From: Sulfurimonas sp. HSL-1716
Lineage (GTDB): Bacteria; Campylobacterota; Campylobacteria; Campylobacterales; Sulfurimonadaceae
DNA length: 64,000 nucleotides
Direction of reading: 5' to 3'
NCBI RefSeq assembly: GCF_039645975.1
Contig: NZ_CP147918.1
Location: 1,984,001-2,048,000, forward strand
Below are positions 35,819 through 45,192 of this stretch, one piece after another (position 1 is the stretch's first letter; every line of letters begins with the position of its first letter). The notes under the pieces were generated by a model. The model was not told where the DNA came from and made no database searches. It worked only from the letters and a program-made list of their open reading frames with translations. The translations under genes were made by a program, and so were the position numbers.

Positions 35819-37347
35819 TACAATTAGAAAATTTATGGGAAGATTTAGTTCTTAGTAAATCAAACTTAAAAAGACTTGTAAAAGCTTATAATGCTGGGTT
35901 GGTACCCGAACTTCCTTACTTCATTGTAGGCCAAACTCATTTAAAAAATGCAGTAACAAAAAGATTAGAAAAACTTGATGAACAAAATTTTGATAGATTG
36001 ATTTTGACTAGTAATTATGGGAATGGAAAAACAAACCTTTTAAAATATTTAAAACTATATTTTAAAAATAACTCTAATATCAAGAATTTTGATATTCATT
36101 TCGAATATATAACAGCAGATATAGATCTAGTGAATATCTCTTCAATGCTTTTAGATGTATTAAATAATAGACATTATGAACAACTTATAGAAGCTATTCA
36201 AAATTTTGATGAAAATGAAGTTGATGAATTATATGAAGATTTTGAAGATATTCCACAATACATTAAACAATTGTTTCAAAATAAAAATAATGACAAAAAA
36301 CTAGATGAATTAGTTCAAATGGGTACAGGACACTTATATTACAAATCTTATTTCCATAATTATAAAATAAAACCTTTCACTGAACATGCAATGACTCAAA
36401 TACTCGCCCTATTTTTAAATTTACTTTATGAAAATAATAAATTATTTATTTTTGCAATTGACGAAATTGAAAAATTATATGATAAATCCAAAACTAGGTT
36501 AAGAAATTTTTTGACCTCTTATAGAGAATTAATTGATATATCAAATAAGGTAAATGGCCATTTATTACTAACTGCTATGACAGCTGGAGATCAACAAGCA
36601 AGAGAGATCTTAGATGAAAATCCAGCATTTAGATCTAGGATAGATAAAGACAGAATAGAGATTAGTCCAATAAATGAAGATGACATAGAAGAGCTAGTAA
36701 ATAAAATTATTTCTTTGCTTGAAAACAATAATATTTCTGTAAATACGACATCTGCCAAAGTTGTATCTAGAGTTAAAAGTGCTCGTCAATCAGGATTAAT
36801 AGAAGAAACTAATAGAGCATTACTACAAGAGATTATGGAAATTTTACAGAATAATGAAGATTATGAATCAATAGAAAATATTATTGATCAATTTGCATTA
36901 AAAGAGTATGTTAAAGAAAAAGAATCTCAATTAGAACTTGAGGATTTATTTAAAAGTATATATGTAAATATTTTCACTCCATTAACAACTTTTATCACAT
37001 CTACATACGATAATATAGAAGTAAATAAACAGAATAGAAGATTACTCACTTCAAATAAAGACATATACTTCTTCTTTAAAAACACATCATTAGAAAATCA
37101 AATTATAAATTGTAAAAAATCGATTCAAAATGGCAAAGAAATCACTTTATTAATACCAAATCAAATGGACTTCTCAATAGAGGAAAACTTTGGCGATGAT
37201 GATCAAACAACTGATAAAATTGACTTAGTAAGATATAATCCTAAACAGCTATTTACATTATTAGAACTCTATTTAGATTCCGATTACTTTGAGCAAGAAG
37301 ACGAAGTTCTAAAAGCCTTAATGAAGTTCTTTGACGGAGTATTATAA
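35815..37347 (+). CDS. Island gene 2: P-loop (AAA/STAND-like) ATPase
   Basis: A 510-residue ATP-binding protein. The Walker A motif is SNYGNGKT at residues 66-73, with K72 conserved though the first Gly is Ser. Walker B is LFIFAIDEIE at 210-219 with acidic D216/E217. A sensor-1-like strand follows (LLLTAMTAGD, 250-259), then Arg-rich AFRSRIDKDR (271-280) that could supply sensor or finger residues. The later part is helical, with a winged-helix-like SARQSGLIEETNRALLQEIMEIL. The pattern recalls ORC/BrxD-type ATPases, but I cannot place it in a named family. It probably couples ATP use to the adjacent nuclease. A GAGGA box precedes its ATG inside gene 1. Confidence 0.8.
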   Translation: MIQLENLWEDLVLSKSNLKRLVKAYNAGLVPELPYFIVGQTHLKNAVTKRLEKLDEQNFDRLILTSNYGNGKTNLLKYLKLYFKNNSNIKNFDIHFEYITADIDLVNISSMLLDVLNNRHYEQLIEAIQNFDENEVDELYEDFEDIPQYIKQLFQNKNNDKKLDELVQMGTGHLYYKSYFHNYKIKPFTEHAMTQILALFLNLLYENNKLFIFAIDEIEKLYDKSKTRLRNFLTSYRELIDISNKVNGHLLLTAMTAGDQQAREILDENPAFRSRIDKDRIEISPINEDDIEELVNKIISLLENNNISVNTTSAKVVSRVKSARQSGLIEETNRALLQEIMEILQNNEDYESIENIIDQFALKEYVKEKESQLELEDLFKSIYVNIFTPLTTFITSTYDNIEVNKQNRRLLTSNKDIYFFFKNTSLENQIINCKKSIQNGKEITLLIPNQMDFSIEENFGDDDQTTDKIDLVRYNPKQLFTLLELYLDSDYFEQEDEVLKALMKFFDGVL

Positions 37348-39071
37348 TGTTTAAATCTAATGAACAATATGCTTGCTATGAAATTATTATTAAAGATGAT
37401 TTAGAAGAAAAAATACATGAATTTAACCATTTGTTAATGACAGCTATTAATTTAATGCCCTGCCTACCTAAAGGAAGAATAAAAAAGAAACTCAAGACAT
37501 TTCTAAATGTCTCTGATGAAGAATTATTATTAGAAAAACTAGATAATAAAATAAAACTTATTTTAAAAGAAAGCTTATTTGAAAAAATTGAAAGTATATT
37601 GCACACTACTAGTAAGTGTGAAGTGATTATTCCAGATAAAAAAGTATTTGTGATGAGTAACATGAAAAATGATTTGGACAAAAAAATTATTAGGAAGATA
37701 AATCATAAAATACTAAGTGAATTATTTGAAAGTTCATATGCGAAATTAGATCTCGATAATAAAGATTTAGAAACAATTATTCAGAAGTTTGCAGATACCC
37801 AGAAAATTGTTGATGAAATCAACTTCCATAAAATAAGTTATGTAGATTTTGTAGGTATTCAACTTGAAGATATTAATAAAGAGTTGGACTTTGAAAATGT
37901 CAATAGTATTAATATAAAATATTTTGAAAACTATGTGCATATTAAAAAGTGCTATGTGAATTTTGAAAGAATAGAAGAAATCAGGTTGGACTACCTTAAT
38001 AAATGTGATTTAGACTATATAATAATAGGAGATTTTATATTTCCATTTAAGTATGAAAAATTTAGATCGTATATCAAGCAAGAAAAACAAGCTCATTATG
38101 ATTTTCAATATATAAAAATAAATCTTGACCATACAACAGCTGATGAAAGACATATTGGTAATTTAAAACGAAAGACTATAAAGGAAGCCTTTTTAAAATA
38201 TTTTAGAAAAGATGGGAATAATACTGCAAAAATATTAGCAAGTTTAGAAAATAACTTTTATATAAAAAATACAGAAAAAGAAGAAGATTTTTTTGAAAAA
38301 TCATATTTAATCAAAAAAAATATACCAAAAGATGACCATTCACTGGCTAGTTTAAAACATTTTCAATTTATTGTACCTTATTTTGATAAAGATAAAAATA
38401 AAGCTTTTTTTGGAATTTATAATGATAATAAGAGTAGAAATCATGAAGATCAATCTCAAAGAGGCTTAAGTAGTTGGATTAATAAAAATGGTGTAACATG
38501 CAATTATAGTAACAATAAAGACAGTAGAGATGAAGTTTGTGAGGTTATGACATTAGAACCTAAATATAGTTTTTATTATCAACAACACTTTTTTGAAGAT
38601 TTATTAGATGAGCTTTTTAAAGAAATGAAAGGTTCATCAAAAATTACAGATATACTTTACAGTGTGAAACTTAATGAAAAAGAATTTGACTTTATACTAC
38701 TCACAGATGACAATAAGATTTTTGTAGTAGAAGCAAAAACCAAACTAACAGGATATTACATAGAAAGACAACTTAAAAAATTTAATGATTTACACAAAAT
38801 TTCTTCAAAATATGAATCTGATTCAACTAAAACTTTACTTGATGAGTATATAATTATTGGCTTTAATAGTGATGAAACTTGCAAAGATAAATTTAACTTT
38901 TTTATTGAAAAATACCCTATAAATGGGAATGCCTTACAAGAGCATGACAAAGCGTATAGTTTTAAAGTACCCATTTCAGGGCAAAAAGACAAAGAACTTT
39001 ATTGTATAGCTGATATTTATTATGATAATTTGAAAAGTAAAATTGAAGAAAGCTTAAAAGCAAGCTCTTGA
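37347..39071 (+). CDS. Island gene 3: large protein with C-terminal PD-(D/E)XK nuclease-like domain
   Basis: A 574-residue protein. Residues 1-400 match nothing I know; they are helical, with a charged core. The last third has the pattern of a PD-(D/E)XK nuclease: a helix with Glu (FFEDLLDELF, about 415-424), the strand EFDFILL with D448, then FVVEAKTK with E462 and K464, followed by a Gln-bearing helix (YIERQLKKF). This is the catalytic D-x13-E-x-K arrangement of restriction enzymes and NERD-like nucleases. Its ATG overlaps the ATPase stop (TAATG), so production is linked. It is likely the cleaving subunit; activity is inferred. Confidence 0.75.
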   Translation: MFKSNEQYACYEIIIKDDLEEKIHEFNHLLMTAINLMPCLPKGRIKKKLKTFLNVSDEELLLEKLDNKIKLILKESLFEKIESILHTTSKCEVIIPDKKVFVMSNMKNDLDKKIIRKINHKILSELFESSYAKLDLDNKDLETIIQKFADTQKIVDEINFHKISYVDFVGIQLEDINKELDFENVNSINIKYFENYVHIKKCYVNFERIEEIRLDYLNKCDLDYIIIGDFIFPFKYEKFRSYIKQEKQAHYDFQYIKINLDHTTADERHIGNLKRKTIKEAFLKYFRKDGNNTAKILASLENNFYIKNTEKEEDFFEKSYLIKKNIPKDDHSLASLKHFQFIVPYFDKDKNKAFFGIYNDNKSRNHEDQSQRGLSSWINKNGVTCNYSNNKDSRDEVCEVMTLEPKYSFYYQQHFFEDLLDELFKEMKGSSKITDILYSVKLNEKEFDFILLTDDNKIFVVEAKTKLTGYYIERQLKKFNDLHKISSKYESDSTKTLLDEYIIIGFNSDETCKDKFNFFIEKYPINGNALQEHDKAYSFKVPISGQKDKELYCIADIYYDNLKSKIEESLKASS

Positions 39072-39090
39072 TCACTCAAATTTTATTCAA

Positions 39091-40143
39091 GTGAGACAGA
39101 GATTGAAAAAATTACCAGTCACAAGATATTATGGTTCAAAAAGAAAAATCATTTTAGATATATGGAACTTAATAGAACAAGAGAAAATTCAATTTGATTC
39201 TGTACTTGACCTCTTTGGTGGAACTGGTACTTTTGCATATAAAGCAAAACTTGAAGGTAAACAAGTTATTTATAATGATATTTTTAAGTTTAATTACTTA
39301 TTCGGCAAAGCTTTACTTCAAAACAACACTACTAAGTTAACACAAAAAGATGTTAACTTTTTAATAACAAAACAACACGGTATTGATTACAAATATTATG
39401 TAAAGGAACATTATAAAGATATCTATTTTTTAGATCATGAAAATGAACTTATTGATATAATCGTGCAAAATATTTCTCATTTAAAAAGCCCTTATAAAAG
39501 AGCCATGGCATTTTATGCATTATCTCAAACAGCAATTATTAAAAGACCTTTTAATAGCTTTCACCGTAAAAATCTTTCTTTAAGAACTCGGGATGTTAAA
39601 AGGAAATTTGGGAATAAAACTACTTGGGAAAAAGATCTTGTCAATACCTTTAAAGTTTTTTGTAAAGATATAAATCAATATATTATATCAAATGGTTTAA
39701 AGAATAAAGCATTAAATTACCAAGCTTTAAAATGTCAAGAAACAGCTGATCTTATTTATATTGATCCTCCATATATAAGCGAAAGAGGTTATCATTTAAG
39801 ATATCATGAACGTTATCATTTTTTGGAAGCTTTAGCCCATTATGATAGTTTCCTTGATTTTATTAATCCTAATAAAAAAAATAAAGAAGTTTTGATAAAT
39901 AACTCAGATGAATTTGAAAATAAGCATACAATACATACACAAATAGATAAACTTATCAAAAAGTATCATGATAAAGTCATTGTTTTTTCATATCGAAATT
40001 TAGGTATCCCTTCTGCAACAGAATTACGAAAAATTTTTGAAAAAAACAACAAGAGCTGTAAAGAGTATCACTTACATAATCATTTTTATGCGCTAAACCG
40101 TTCTAATGATAAGTTACATGAAATAGTTTTTATTTTGCAATAA
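39091..40143 (+). CDS. Island gene 4: D12-class DNA adenine-N6 methyltransferase
   Basis: A 350-residue methyltransferase. Near the N-terminus is the opening VTRYYGSKRK (residues 10-19) and the SAM motif DLFGGTGTFAY (40-50). Acidic motif II is YNDIF, and the catalytic motif IV DPPY lies at 225-228. This order (SAM motif before DPPY) and YxGSK opening put it in the Dam-like D12 class (COG3392-type). It modifies adenine N6; target sequence cannot be read from the protein. GTG 39091 is given, but TTG 39103 (MKKLPVTRYY) may be the true start. It likely protects host DNA from the upstream nuclease genes. Confidence 0.88.
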   Translation: MRQRLKKLPVTRYYGSKRKIILDIWNLIEQEKIQFDSVLDLFGGTGTFAYKAKLEGKQVIYNDIFKFNYLFGKALLQNNTTKLTQKDVNFLITKQHGIDYKYYVKEHYKDIYFLDHENELIDIIVQNISHLKSPYKRAMAFYALSQTAIIKRPFNSFHRKNLSLRTRDVKRKFGNKTTWEKDLVNTFKVFCKDINQYIISNGLKNKALNYQALKCQETADLIYIDPPYISERGYHLRYHERYHFLEALAHYDSFLDFINPNKKNKEVLINNSDEFENKHTIHTQIDKLIKKYHDKVIVFSYRNLGIPSATELRKIFEKNNKSCKEYHLHNHFYALNRSNDKLHEIVFILQ

Positions 40144-40153
40144 AAACTATTTG

Positions 40154-42022
40154 TTATCGTTTCGATATTTTTATATAGATATGCAGTATTTCTAAAGCTG
40201 CGGGGGTTACTCCGCTTATTTGCGAAGCGGCCTGTAGCGTTGGCGGGTTGAACTTTTCTAGTTTCTCCACGATCTCTTTTGAAAGTCCGCTTACTTTTTT
40301 GAAGTCAAAACCCTCAGGGATCTCGATGGTGAGATATTTTTTCATCTTCTCGATCTCTTGGCTTTGTTTTTCTACATAGCGGGAGTATTTTGCCTCTACT
40401 AAGATCTCCTCTTTGATGTAGTCTGAGAATTTTTCCAGCTCAGGCACTATGGCAACCATTTTTTCTACCGTAAATGTTTTACGCGCTGCAAGCTGCTCTG
40501 CGTAGATGGTGTCTGTTATTTTGTCCTCGCCCATGCTTTCAAGCAGTGCTATGAACTCTTTGTTCGGTGTGAACTTTGTCTCTTTTAAAAGTTGTACACC
40601 CTGGGCTATCTGCTCTTTTTTTGCAAGCATCTTTTCATATGCATCTTGCGGGAGAAGTCCAAGTTCGTGACCGTAACCGCTTAAGCGAACGTCTGCTGAC
40701 TCTTCACGAAGAAGCAGACGGTATTCGGCACGGGATGTAAACATTCTATACGGCTCTTTTGTTCCTTTTGTTACAAGGTCGTCTATGAGCACGCCTATGT
40801 ACGCTTCATCACGGCGAAGGACTAGCGGCTCTTTTCCTTGGAGTGAAAGAGAAGCGTTGATGCCCGCCATTAGCCCTTGTGCTGCAGCTTCTTCGTAACC
40901 TGTCGTACCGTTTATCTGCCCTGCCAGGAAAAGGTTTTTTATCTTTTTAGTTTCAAGAGAGTGTTTGAGTTCTGTCGGGTCTACGTAGTCGTACTCAATG
41001 GCATAACCGTAACGCACGATGCGCGCATTTTCCATCCCCTTAACGGAGTGGATCATCTCCTCTTGTACGTCAACAGGTAAAGATGTGCTCATACCGTTTA
41101 TGTAGCACTCTGTGTTGTCAAAGGTCTGCGGTTCGATGAAAAGATGGTGCTGGTCTTTGTCGCGAAAACGGTTTATCTTGTCTTCGATGCTCGGGCAGTA
41201 ACGCGGCCCTACTCCCTCGATCTGCCCCGTAAAAAGAGGAGCTCTATGAAAGTTACCCTCGATGATGGCGTGAGTTTCAGGGTTTGTGTAGGCGATGTAG
41301 CACGGCAGCTGTTTTTTTGTGCGTGCAAACTCTTCACGGTCCGTTCTAAAACTAAACGGTGTCGGTACGTCATCGCCGGGTTGTTCTTCCATTACGCTAA
41401 AGTCGATGCTTGAGCTGTCGATGCGCGCACATGTTCCCGTTTTTAAACGTCCCACACGTACGTCTCTACTTTTTAAAGACTCCGAGAGGTTTTCTGCACT
41501 AAACTCTCCAAAACGCCCTGCACTCTTTTGGTATTCGCCGATGTGGATAACACCTTTTAAGAATGTTCCCGTCGTAAGGATTACGCGTTTTGCCATGTAT
41601 TCGTGGAAAAGCTCCGTTCTTACACCAACGACCGTGTCGCCATCAAAGATGAGTGCTTCTACAGTCTCTTGTTTAAGCTCCATATTCGGTGTGTGGAGGA
41701 TCTTGTTTCTGGCGATGATACGGTACTTGTCCATATCTATCTGCGCGCGGGTTCCGCGAACTGCTGGTCCTTTTGTCTGGTTGAGTATGCGAAACTGTAT
41801 GCCCGCTTCATCGGTAATGAGTCCCATCTCGCCGCCAAGAGCGTCAAGCTCGCGCACCAAGTGACCTTTTGCAAGACCGCCCACGGCGGGGTTACAGCTT
41901 GTTGCTCCCACTTGTTCGGCAAGCATAGTAAGTAAAAGGGTTTTATGCCCCATTCTTGCAGCGGCAAGGGAAGCTTCTACACCTGCATGTCCCGCGCCGA
42001 CCACGATTACGTCATAATTCAT
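40154..42022 (-). CDS. mnmG: tRNA uridine-34 5-carboxymethylaminomethyl modification enzyme, FAD subunit
   Basis: A 622-residue MnmG (GidA) that, with MnmE, modifies U34 of several tRNAs. It starts [16 protein letters not shown] (FAD motif). Then come [29 protein letters not shown] with the catalytic Cys, [13 protein letters not shown], and the C-terminal helical domain ending [16 protein letters not shown]. The length is complete, so the island next to its 3' end did not damage it: its stop lies 10 nt from the island methyltransferase stop, convergently. Confidence 0.98.
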   Translation of the reverse strand: MNYDVIVVGAGHAGVEASLAAARMGHKTLLLTMLAEQVGATSCNPAVGGLAKGHLVRELDALGGEMGLITDEAGIQFRILNQTKGPAVRGTRAQIDMDKYRIIARNKILHTPNMELKQETVEALIFDGDTVVGVRTELFHEYMAKRVILTTGTFLKGVIHIGEYQKSAGRFGEFSAENLSESLKSRDVRVGRLKTGTCARIDSSSIDFSVMEEQPGDDVPTPFSFRTDREEFARTKKQLPCYIAYTNPETHAIIEGNFHRAPLFTGQIEGVGPRYCPSIEDKINRFRDKDQHHLFIEPQTFDNTECYINGMSTSLPVDVQEEMIHSVKGMENARIVRYGYAIEYDYVDPTELKHSLETKKIKNLFLAGQINGTTGYEEAAAQGLMAGINASLSLQGKEPLVLRRDEAYIGVLIDDLVTKGTKEPYRMFTSRAEYRLLLREESADVRLSGYGHELGLLPQDAYEKMLAKKEQIAQGVQLLKETKFTPNKEFIALLESMGEDKITDTIYAEQLAARKTFTVEKMVAIVPELEKFSDYIKEEILVEAKYSRYVEKQSQEIEKMKKYLTIEIPEGFDFKKVSGLSKEIVEKLEKFNPPTLQAASQISGVTPAALEILHIYIKISKR

Positions 42023-42052
42023 CTGTTTTCCGTAATGTAAAATAATAATGGA

Positions 42053-42058
42053 ATTATA
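42053..42058 (-). promoter_or_regulatory. -10 box of mnmG
   Basis: TATAAT on the minus strand, 31 nt before the mnmG start codon. It is one of two divergent -10 boxes in this 91-nt gap. Confidence 0.5.
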
Positions 42059-42086
42059 CCCTTTTATCTTTGCATAGAGAATAAGA

Positions 42087-42092
42087 TATAAT
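42087..42092 (+). promoter_or_regulatory. -10 box of ppnP
   Basis: Consensus TATAAT 22 nt before the ppnP ATG, followed by an A-rich leader and an AAAGG ribosome binding site. Confidence 0.55.
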
Positions 42093-42113
42093 TGCGCAAA
42101 AAAAAGGTTACAT

Positions 42114-42428
42114 ATGTCAAAGTTTACAAACGTCGATGTCGTTAAAGAAGCAAATATCTATTTTGACGGAAAAGTCACAAGCCGTACCGTTGAATTTTCA
42201 AACGGAGAGAAAAAAACTCTTGGGATCATGCAAGTAGGTGAGTACACTTTCGGCACGGGTGATGCAGAGATAATGGAAATTTTACAGGGAGAGTTCTCTG
42301 TAAAACTACCGGGTAGCGACGCATTCGTAGATATGAGCGCACCGTGCGAGTTTAACGTACCTGCAAACAGCTCGTTCGATATCAAAGTAAAAACCATTAC
42401 GGATTACTGCTGCTCATACATAAAATAG
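42114..42428 (+). CDS. ppnP: Pyrimidine/purine nucleoside phosphorylase (PpnP, DUF1255)
   Basis: A 104-residue single-domain cupin of the PpnP family. It phosphorolyses several nucleosides to base plus ribose-1-phosphate, as characterised in E. coli PpnP. Typical are the opening [37 protein letters not shown] and the final [16 protein letters not shown]. It stands alone on the plus strand, with its own -10 box, and is convergent with the diguanylate cyclase gene 11 nt away. Confidence 0.94.
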   Translation: MSKFTNVDVVKEANIYFDGKVTSRTVEFSNGEKKTLGIMQVGEYTFGTGDAEIMEILQGEFSVKLPGSDAFVDMSAPCEFNVPANSSFDIKVKTITDYCCSYIK

Positions 42429-42439
42429 TCATACTCTTT

Positions 42440-45067
42440 TTATGAGTTAAAGATGTAGTATCTGTTCTTACCCGCCTGTTTTGCCACGTACATCGCCTGA
42501 TCGGCCTGGCGGATAAGCTGATCGCCGTCAAGTTCGCTGTCTTGCGGATAAAAAGTAACTCCTATACTTGCAGATACCTGCAGGTCTAACTTACCGATGA
42601 GTATAGGTTCGTTCGCGGCATTTAAAAGACGCTCAAGCACGGGCGATGCAACCGATCTGTCGTTCATATCGGCGATGATCGCCACAAACTCATCTCCGCC
42701 GAGCCTTGAGAGGGTATCTTCGTTGCGCAGTGCGAACTTCATACGTTTTGACACCTCGATGAGGACCTTGTCCCCGATCTCATGTCCGTAAGTGTCGTTG
42801 ATCTCTTTAAATCCGTCCAGATCAAGATATACGACCGCAAGATAGCCTCCGTTTCTCTGTACATGAAGCATCGCTTGATTGAGCCTGTCGGATTTTAAAA
42901 TACGGTTCGGCAGACCGGTCAAGGAGTCGTAATGAGCTATAAATTCAAGCTCTTTTTCATATTTTTTCATCTCCGTTATATCTTTTGTGGTTACGAGCAG
43001 CCTTTTATTGTCGGGCATCATAGATATTGACATATTCACAAAAAGCTTTTTGCCGTTTTTGACTATGCAGGTTTTGTTAAAAGATTTTAGATACCCCTCT
43101 TTTTTTACGATCTCTACCGCTTCTAGTGCATGCTCGTAATCCTCCGGTGCAGTCAGCTCCAGACATGACTTGCTTAAAAGCTCCTCTTTTGTAAAGCCGG
43201 TCATCTCCAGGTAGGCTTTGTTGCAGTCGAGAAAATTGGTCTGCAAATCCAAGATCGCTATGCCGTCTTTTGAAACACTAAAAATAGCTTCGAGTTCATC
43301 TTTTTGACTATTGATGAGCTTTTGCTGCTCTTTTTCTTTCGTGATATCTATGAAAACACCCAAAGCTTCGCTATCCGAATGTTTAAGCGCGGTGAGGCTG
43401 ACACGAAGCACTATAGGCGTAGAGTCTTTTTTGACACACTCTATCTCTCCCGTGTAGACACCGGCTTCAGCCAAAGTTTCATACGCCTCTTTTCCGTACT
43501 CTAAGTACGTCTGCTCATCAGCATATATTATGCGCGCATCTTTACCCTGCAGCTCTCCCTTAGCATATCCGAACATCTCGTCAAATATTTCGTTGGTCCA
43601 TAAAAAACGTCTGTTTTTCAAATGCACGAAACCCGTGGTTTTTATCTGCATCAGTGCTTCTTGCTGATTTAAAAGCTTTTTGAGACTGCGTTCATATTTT
43701 TTCTCTTTTGTTATATCATGAAACGTTCCATAGAGATACGTCATGCCGTCAAGCATTATGGTTACCGCATTTACGTTTACATCTTTTTCAAGCCCGTTCT
43801 TTGTTCTGTGCTTTGTTACAAACGTGTTCCACCCTTTTTCAAAGATGCGCTCTTGTCGTTTTTTGATCTCATCGTCCGTATCGTTTACTTCCAGATCCCT
43901 GACGGTTATGTTTTTAAACTCCTCTTTCGTGTACCCGTACATATCCAAAGTCTTTTGATTGAACTCTATAAATTTCTGCGTAGCCGGATCGATCAAAACG
44001 ATCGCATCTAAAGACTCTTTAAAAAGAGTAAAAAATTTTAGTTGGGATTTTTCCAGCTTTTTATTGAGTTCATTGTAGAGTTTTCCGACACTTGAAGACA
44101 AAAAGACGCTTGTAATAGCCGCGAGGAAAAATACTATCAACACGATAAACAGATACAAAGTCGATCTTTGCTCGCTCGTATCCTGCTGATATTTGTGTTT
44201 TAACTGCATTATCAGTATCAGGCCGTCTTTGATCGGCAGATCCAATCTTTTTGAGATAAAGTTCTCATGTATCGTTATGCTGCCGGAGAGTATTTTGTCT
44301 GCGGAGTTCGCAAAATCGCTTTTTATATTGTACTTGGGATGCCGATAAAACCCCCAGCTTTTTGAATTGTCATAATGAGACAACGGGTATCCTTGGTCAT
44401 TTATCAGGATCATATCGTATAAAGGCGCATTCAAAAATCTCTGCAAAAAACCCTTCATAAAATAGTTGATGATGAGTATACCGTCAAAATGTCCGTTTTT
44501 TTCGATGGGAAGGACGGCTCTTAAGGTCGGTTTGTAAGGGATCTCGACTTTTTTATGTTCGATGTTGAGATCAAGCGCGGAAAACCATACTTTTTCCAGA
44601 GGTTTGTTTTTTGAGTCGAAGAAGTAGTACCTGTTAGATTTGTTTTGCAGATCTGCTTGATGAATAAAAAACGGTTCGCTGTTTTCCTTTTCTCGATCGA
44701 TTCTTATCCTTTCATATCCCTCTTTGTCTATATACCTCAACTGCATCAAGGAGAGATCGTCTTTTGCTATTATCTTGAACATATCCTTCATATCTTCGAT
44801 AGCTTCTCCGTTTTGTTGTGTAAGAAACTCGTTAAAGGCTCTGGATTTTCTGACGGTATGAAGCGTATTTGAAGCATGATCGAGAAAATTTTTAAAGAAA
44901 AGTTCTCTCTCTTTTGTTTTTTTTACCGCATTTTCAAGCGATATCTTATTTGCCTGATTGCCCAAAAAAAGATTTTCAAGAGAGATGAATGAAAAGATGA
45001 GAGCAATAGCGAAAATTATAAATATCAGTGAAACTTTTTTATTGACTTTGTTGGCACTTTGAATCAT
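42440..45067 (-). CDS. dCache/PAS sensor diguanylate cyclase
   Basis: An 875-residue membrane receptor that should make cyclic di-GMP. A first membrane segment (about 13-33) and a second (about 305-325) enclose a periplasmic sensory domain resembling dCache. Three PAS regions follow (about 345-455, 470-590 and 600-710), each starting with a short linker helix. The GGDEF domain covers about 715-875, with GGDEF intact near residues 788-792. The inhibitory I-site RNED is present five residues before it, so product feedback is expected. There is no EAL domain. A hairpin-rich gap separates it from the upstream rubredoxin gene. The signal sensed is unknown. Confidence 0.93.
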   Translation of the reverse strand: MIQSANKVNKKVSLIFIIFAIALIFSFISLENLFLGNQANKISLENAVKKTKERELFFKNFLDHASNTLHTVRKSRAFNEFLTQQNGEAIEDMKDMFKIIAKDDLSLMQLRYIDKEGYERIRIDREKENSEPFFIHQADLQNKSNRYYFFDSKNKPLEKVWFSALDLNIEHKKVEIPYKPTLRAVLPIEKNGHFDGILIINYFMKGFLQRFLNAPLYDMILINDQGYPLSHYDNSKSWGFYRHPKYNIKSDFANSADKILSGSITIHENFISKRLDLPIKDGLILIMQLKHKYQQDTSEQRSTLYLFIVLIVFFLAAITSVFLSSSVGKLYNELNKKLEKSQLKFFTLFKESLDAIVLIDPATQKFIEFNQKTLDMYGYTKEEFKNITVRDLEVNDTDDEIKKRQERIFEKGWNTFVTKHRTKNGLEKDVNVNAVTIMLDGMTYLYGTFHDITKEKKYERSLKKLLNQQEALMQIKTTGFVHLKNRRFLWTNEIFDEMFGYAKGELQGKDARIIYADEQTYLEYGKEAYETLAEAGVYTGEIECVKKDSTPIVLRVSLTALKHSDSEALGVFIDITKEKEQQKLINSQKDELEAIFSVSKDGIAILDLQTNFLDCNKAYLEMTGFTKEELLSKSCLELTAPEDYEHALEAVEIVKKEGYLKSFNKTCIVKNGKKLFVNMSISMMPDNKRLLVTTKDITEMKKYEKELEFIAHYDSLTGLPNRILKSDRLNQAMLHVQRNGGYLAVVYLDLDGFKEINDTYGHEIGDKVLIEVSKRMKFALRNEDTLSRLGGDEFVAIIADMNDRSVASPVLERLLNAANEPILIGKLDLQVSASIGVTFYPQDSELDGDQLIRQADQAMYVAKQAGKNRYYIFNS

Positions 45068-45112
45068 ATTAAATCGATACTTTTTCTAATGTTATAGCCA
45101 AAATTATAACAT

Positions 45113-45129
45113 CCTACTTTTAAAGTAGG
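45113..45129 (-). terminator. Perfect palindrome downstream of rubredoxin gene
   Basis: CCTACTTT and AAAGTAGG around a single T in the gap between rubredoxin and the diguanylate cyclase gene. It shares two bases with the next stem (45128-45171), so the two could be alternative structures. Confidence 0.45.
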
Positions 45130-45171
45130 TTGTTGCATAACTATTTGGGCATAAAAGAGATGGCAACAACC
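45128..45171 (-). promoter_or_regulatory. 9-bp stem-loop in rubredoxin-cyclase leader
   Basis: GGTTGTTGC at 45128-45136 pairs perfectly with GCAACAACC at 45163-45171 across a 26-nt loop, 22 nt after the rubredoxin stop. It may end rubredoxin transcription or regulate read-through into the cyclase. Confidence 0.4.
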
Positions 45172-45192
45172 TTGTATGTAACAAAAAAGTTA

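Larger units (their letters stand above)
34703..40143 (+). other. AT-rich island with a putative anti-phage / modification cassette
   Basis: Four plus-strand genes of markedly low GC (12 and 16 of 60 bases in two lines counted) between ung and mnmG, whose flanks are about 40% or more. Genes 1-3 are coupled by ATGA and TAATG overlaps; gene 4, an adenine methyltransferase, begins within 35 nt. No integrase, transposase, tRNA or flanking direct repeat is seen. Composition indicates horizontal transfer; the ATPase plus nuclease plus methyltransferase content indicates self/non-self DNA discrimination. Both of these readings are inference. Confidence 0.75.

Noticed and set aside
35815-39071. McrBC-type modification-dependent restriction
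   Set aside because: The ATPase lacks McrB's GTPase-type motif, and the nuclease-like protein is much larger than McrC with a different layout.
34703-40143. Prophage or integrative element
   Set aside because: No integrase, capsid, terminase, transposase or attachment repeat was seen; only the defence-like cassette is present.
41319-41864. 181-residue plus-strand frame
   Set aside because: Antisense to mnmG, a complete and well-conserved gene.
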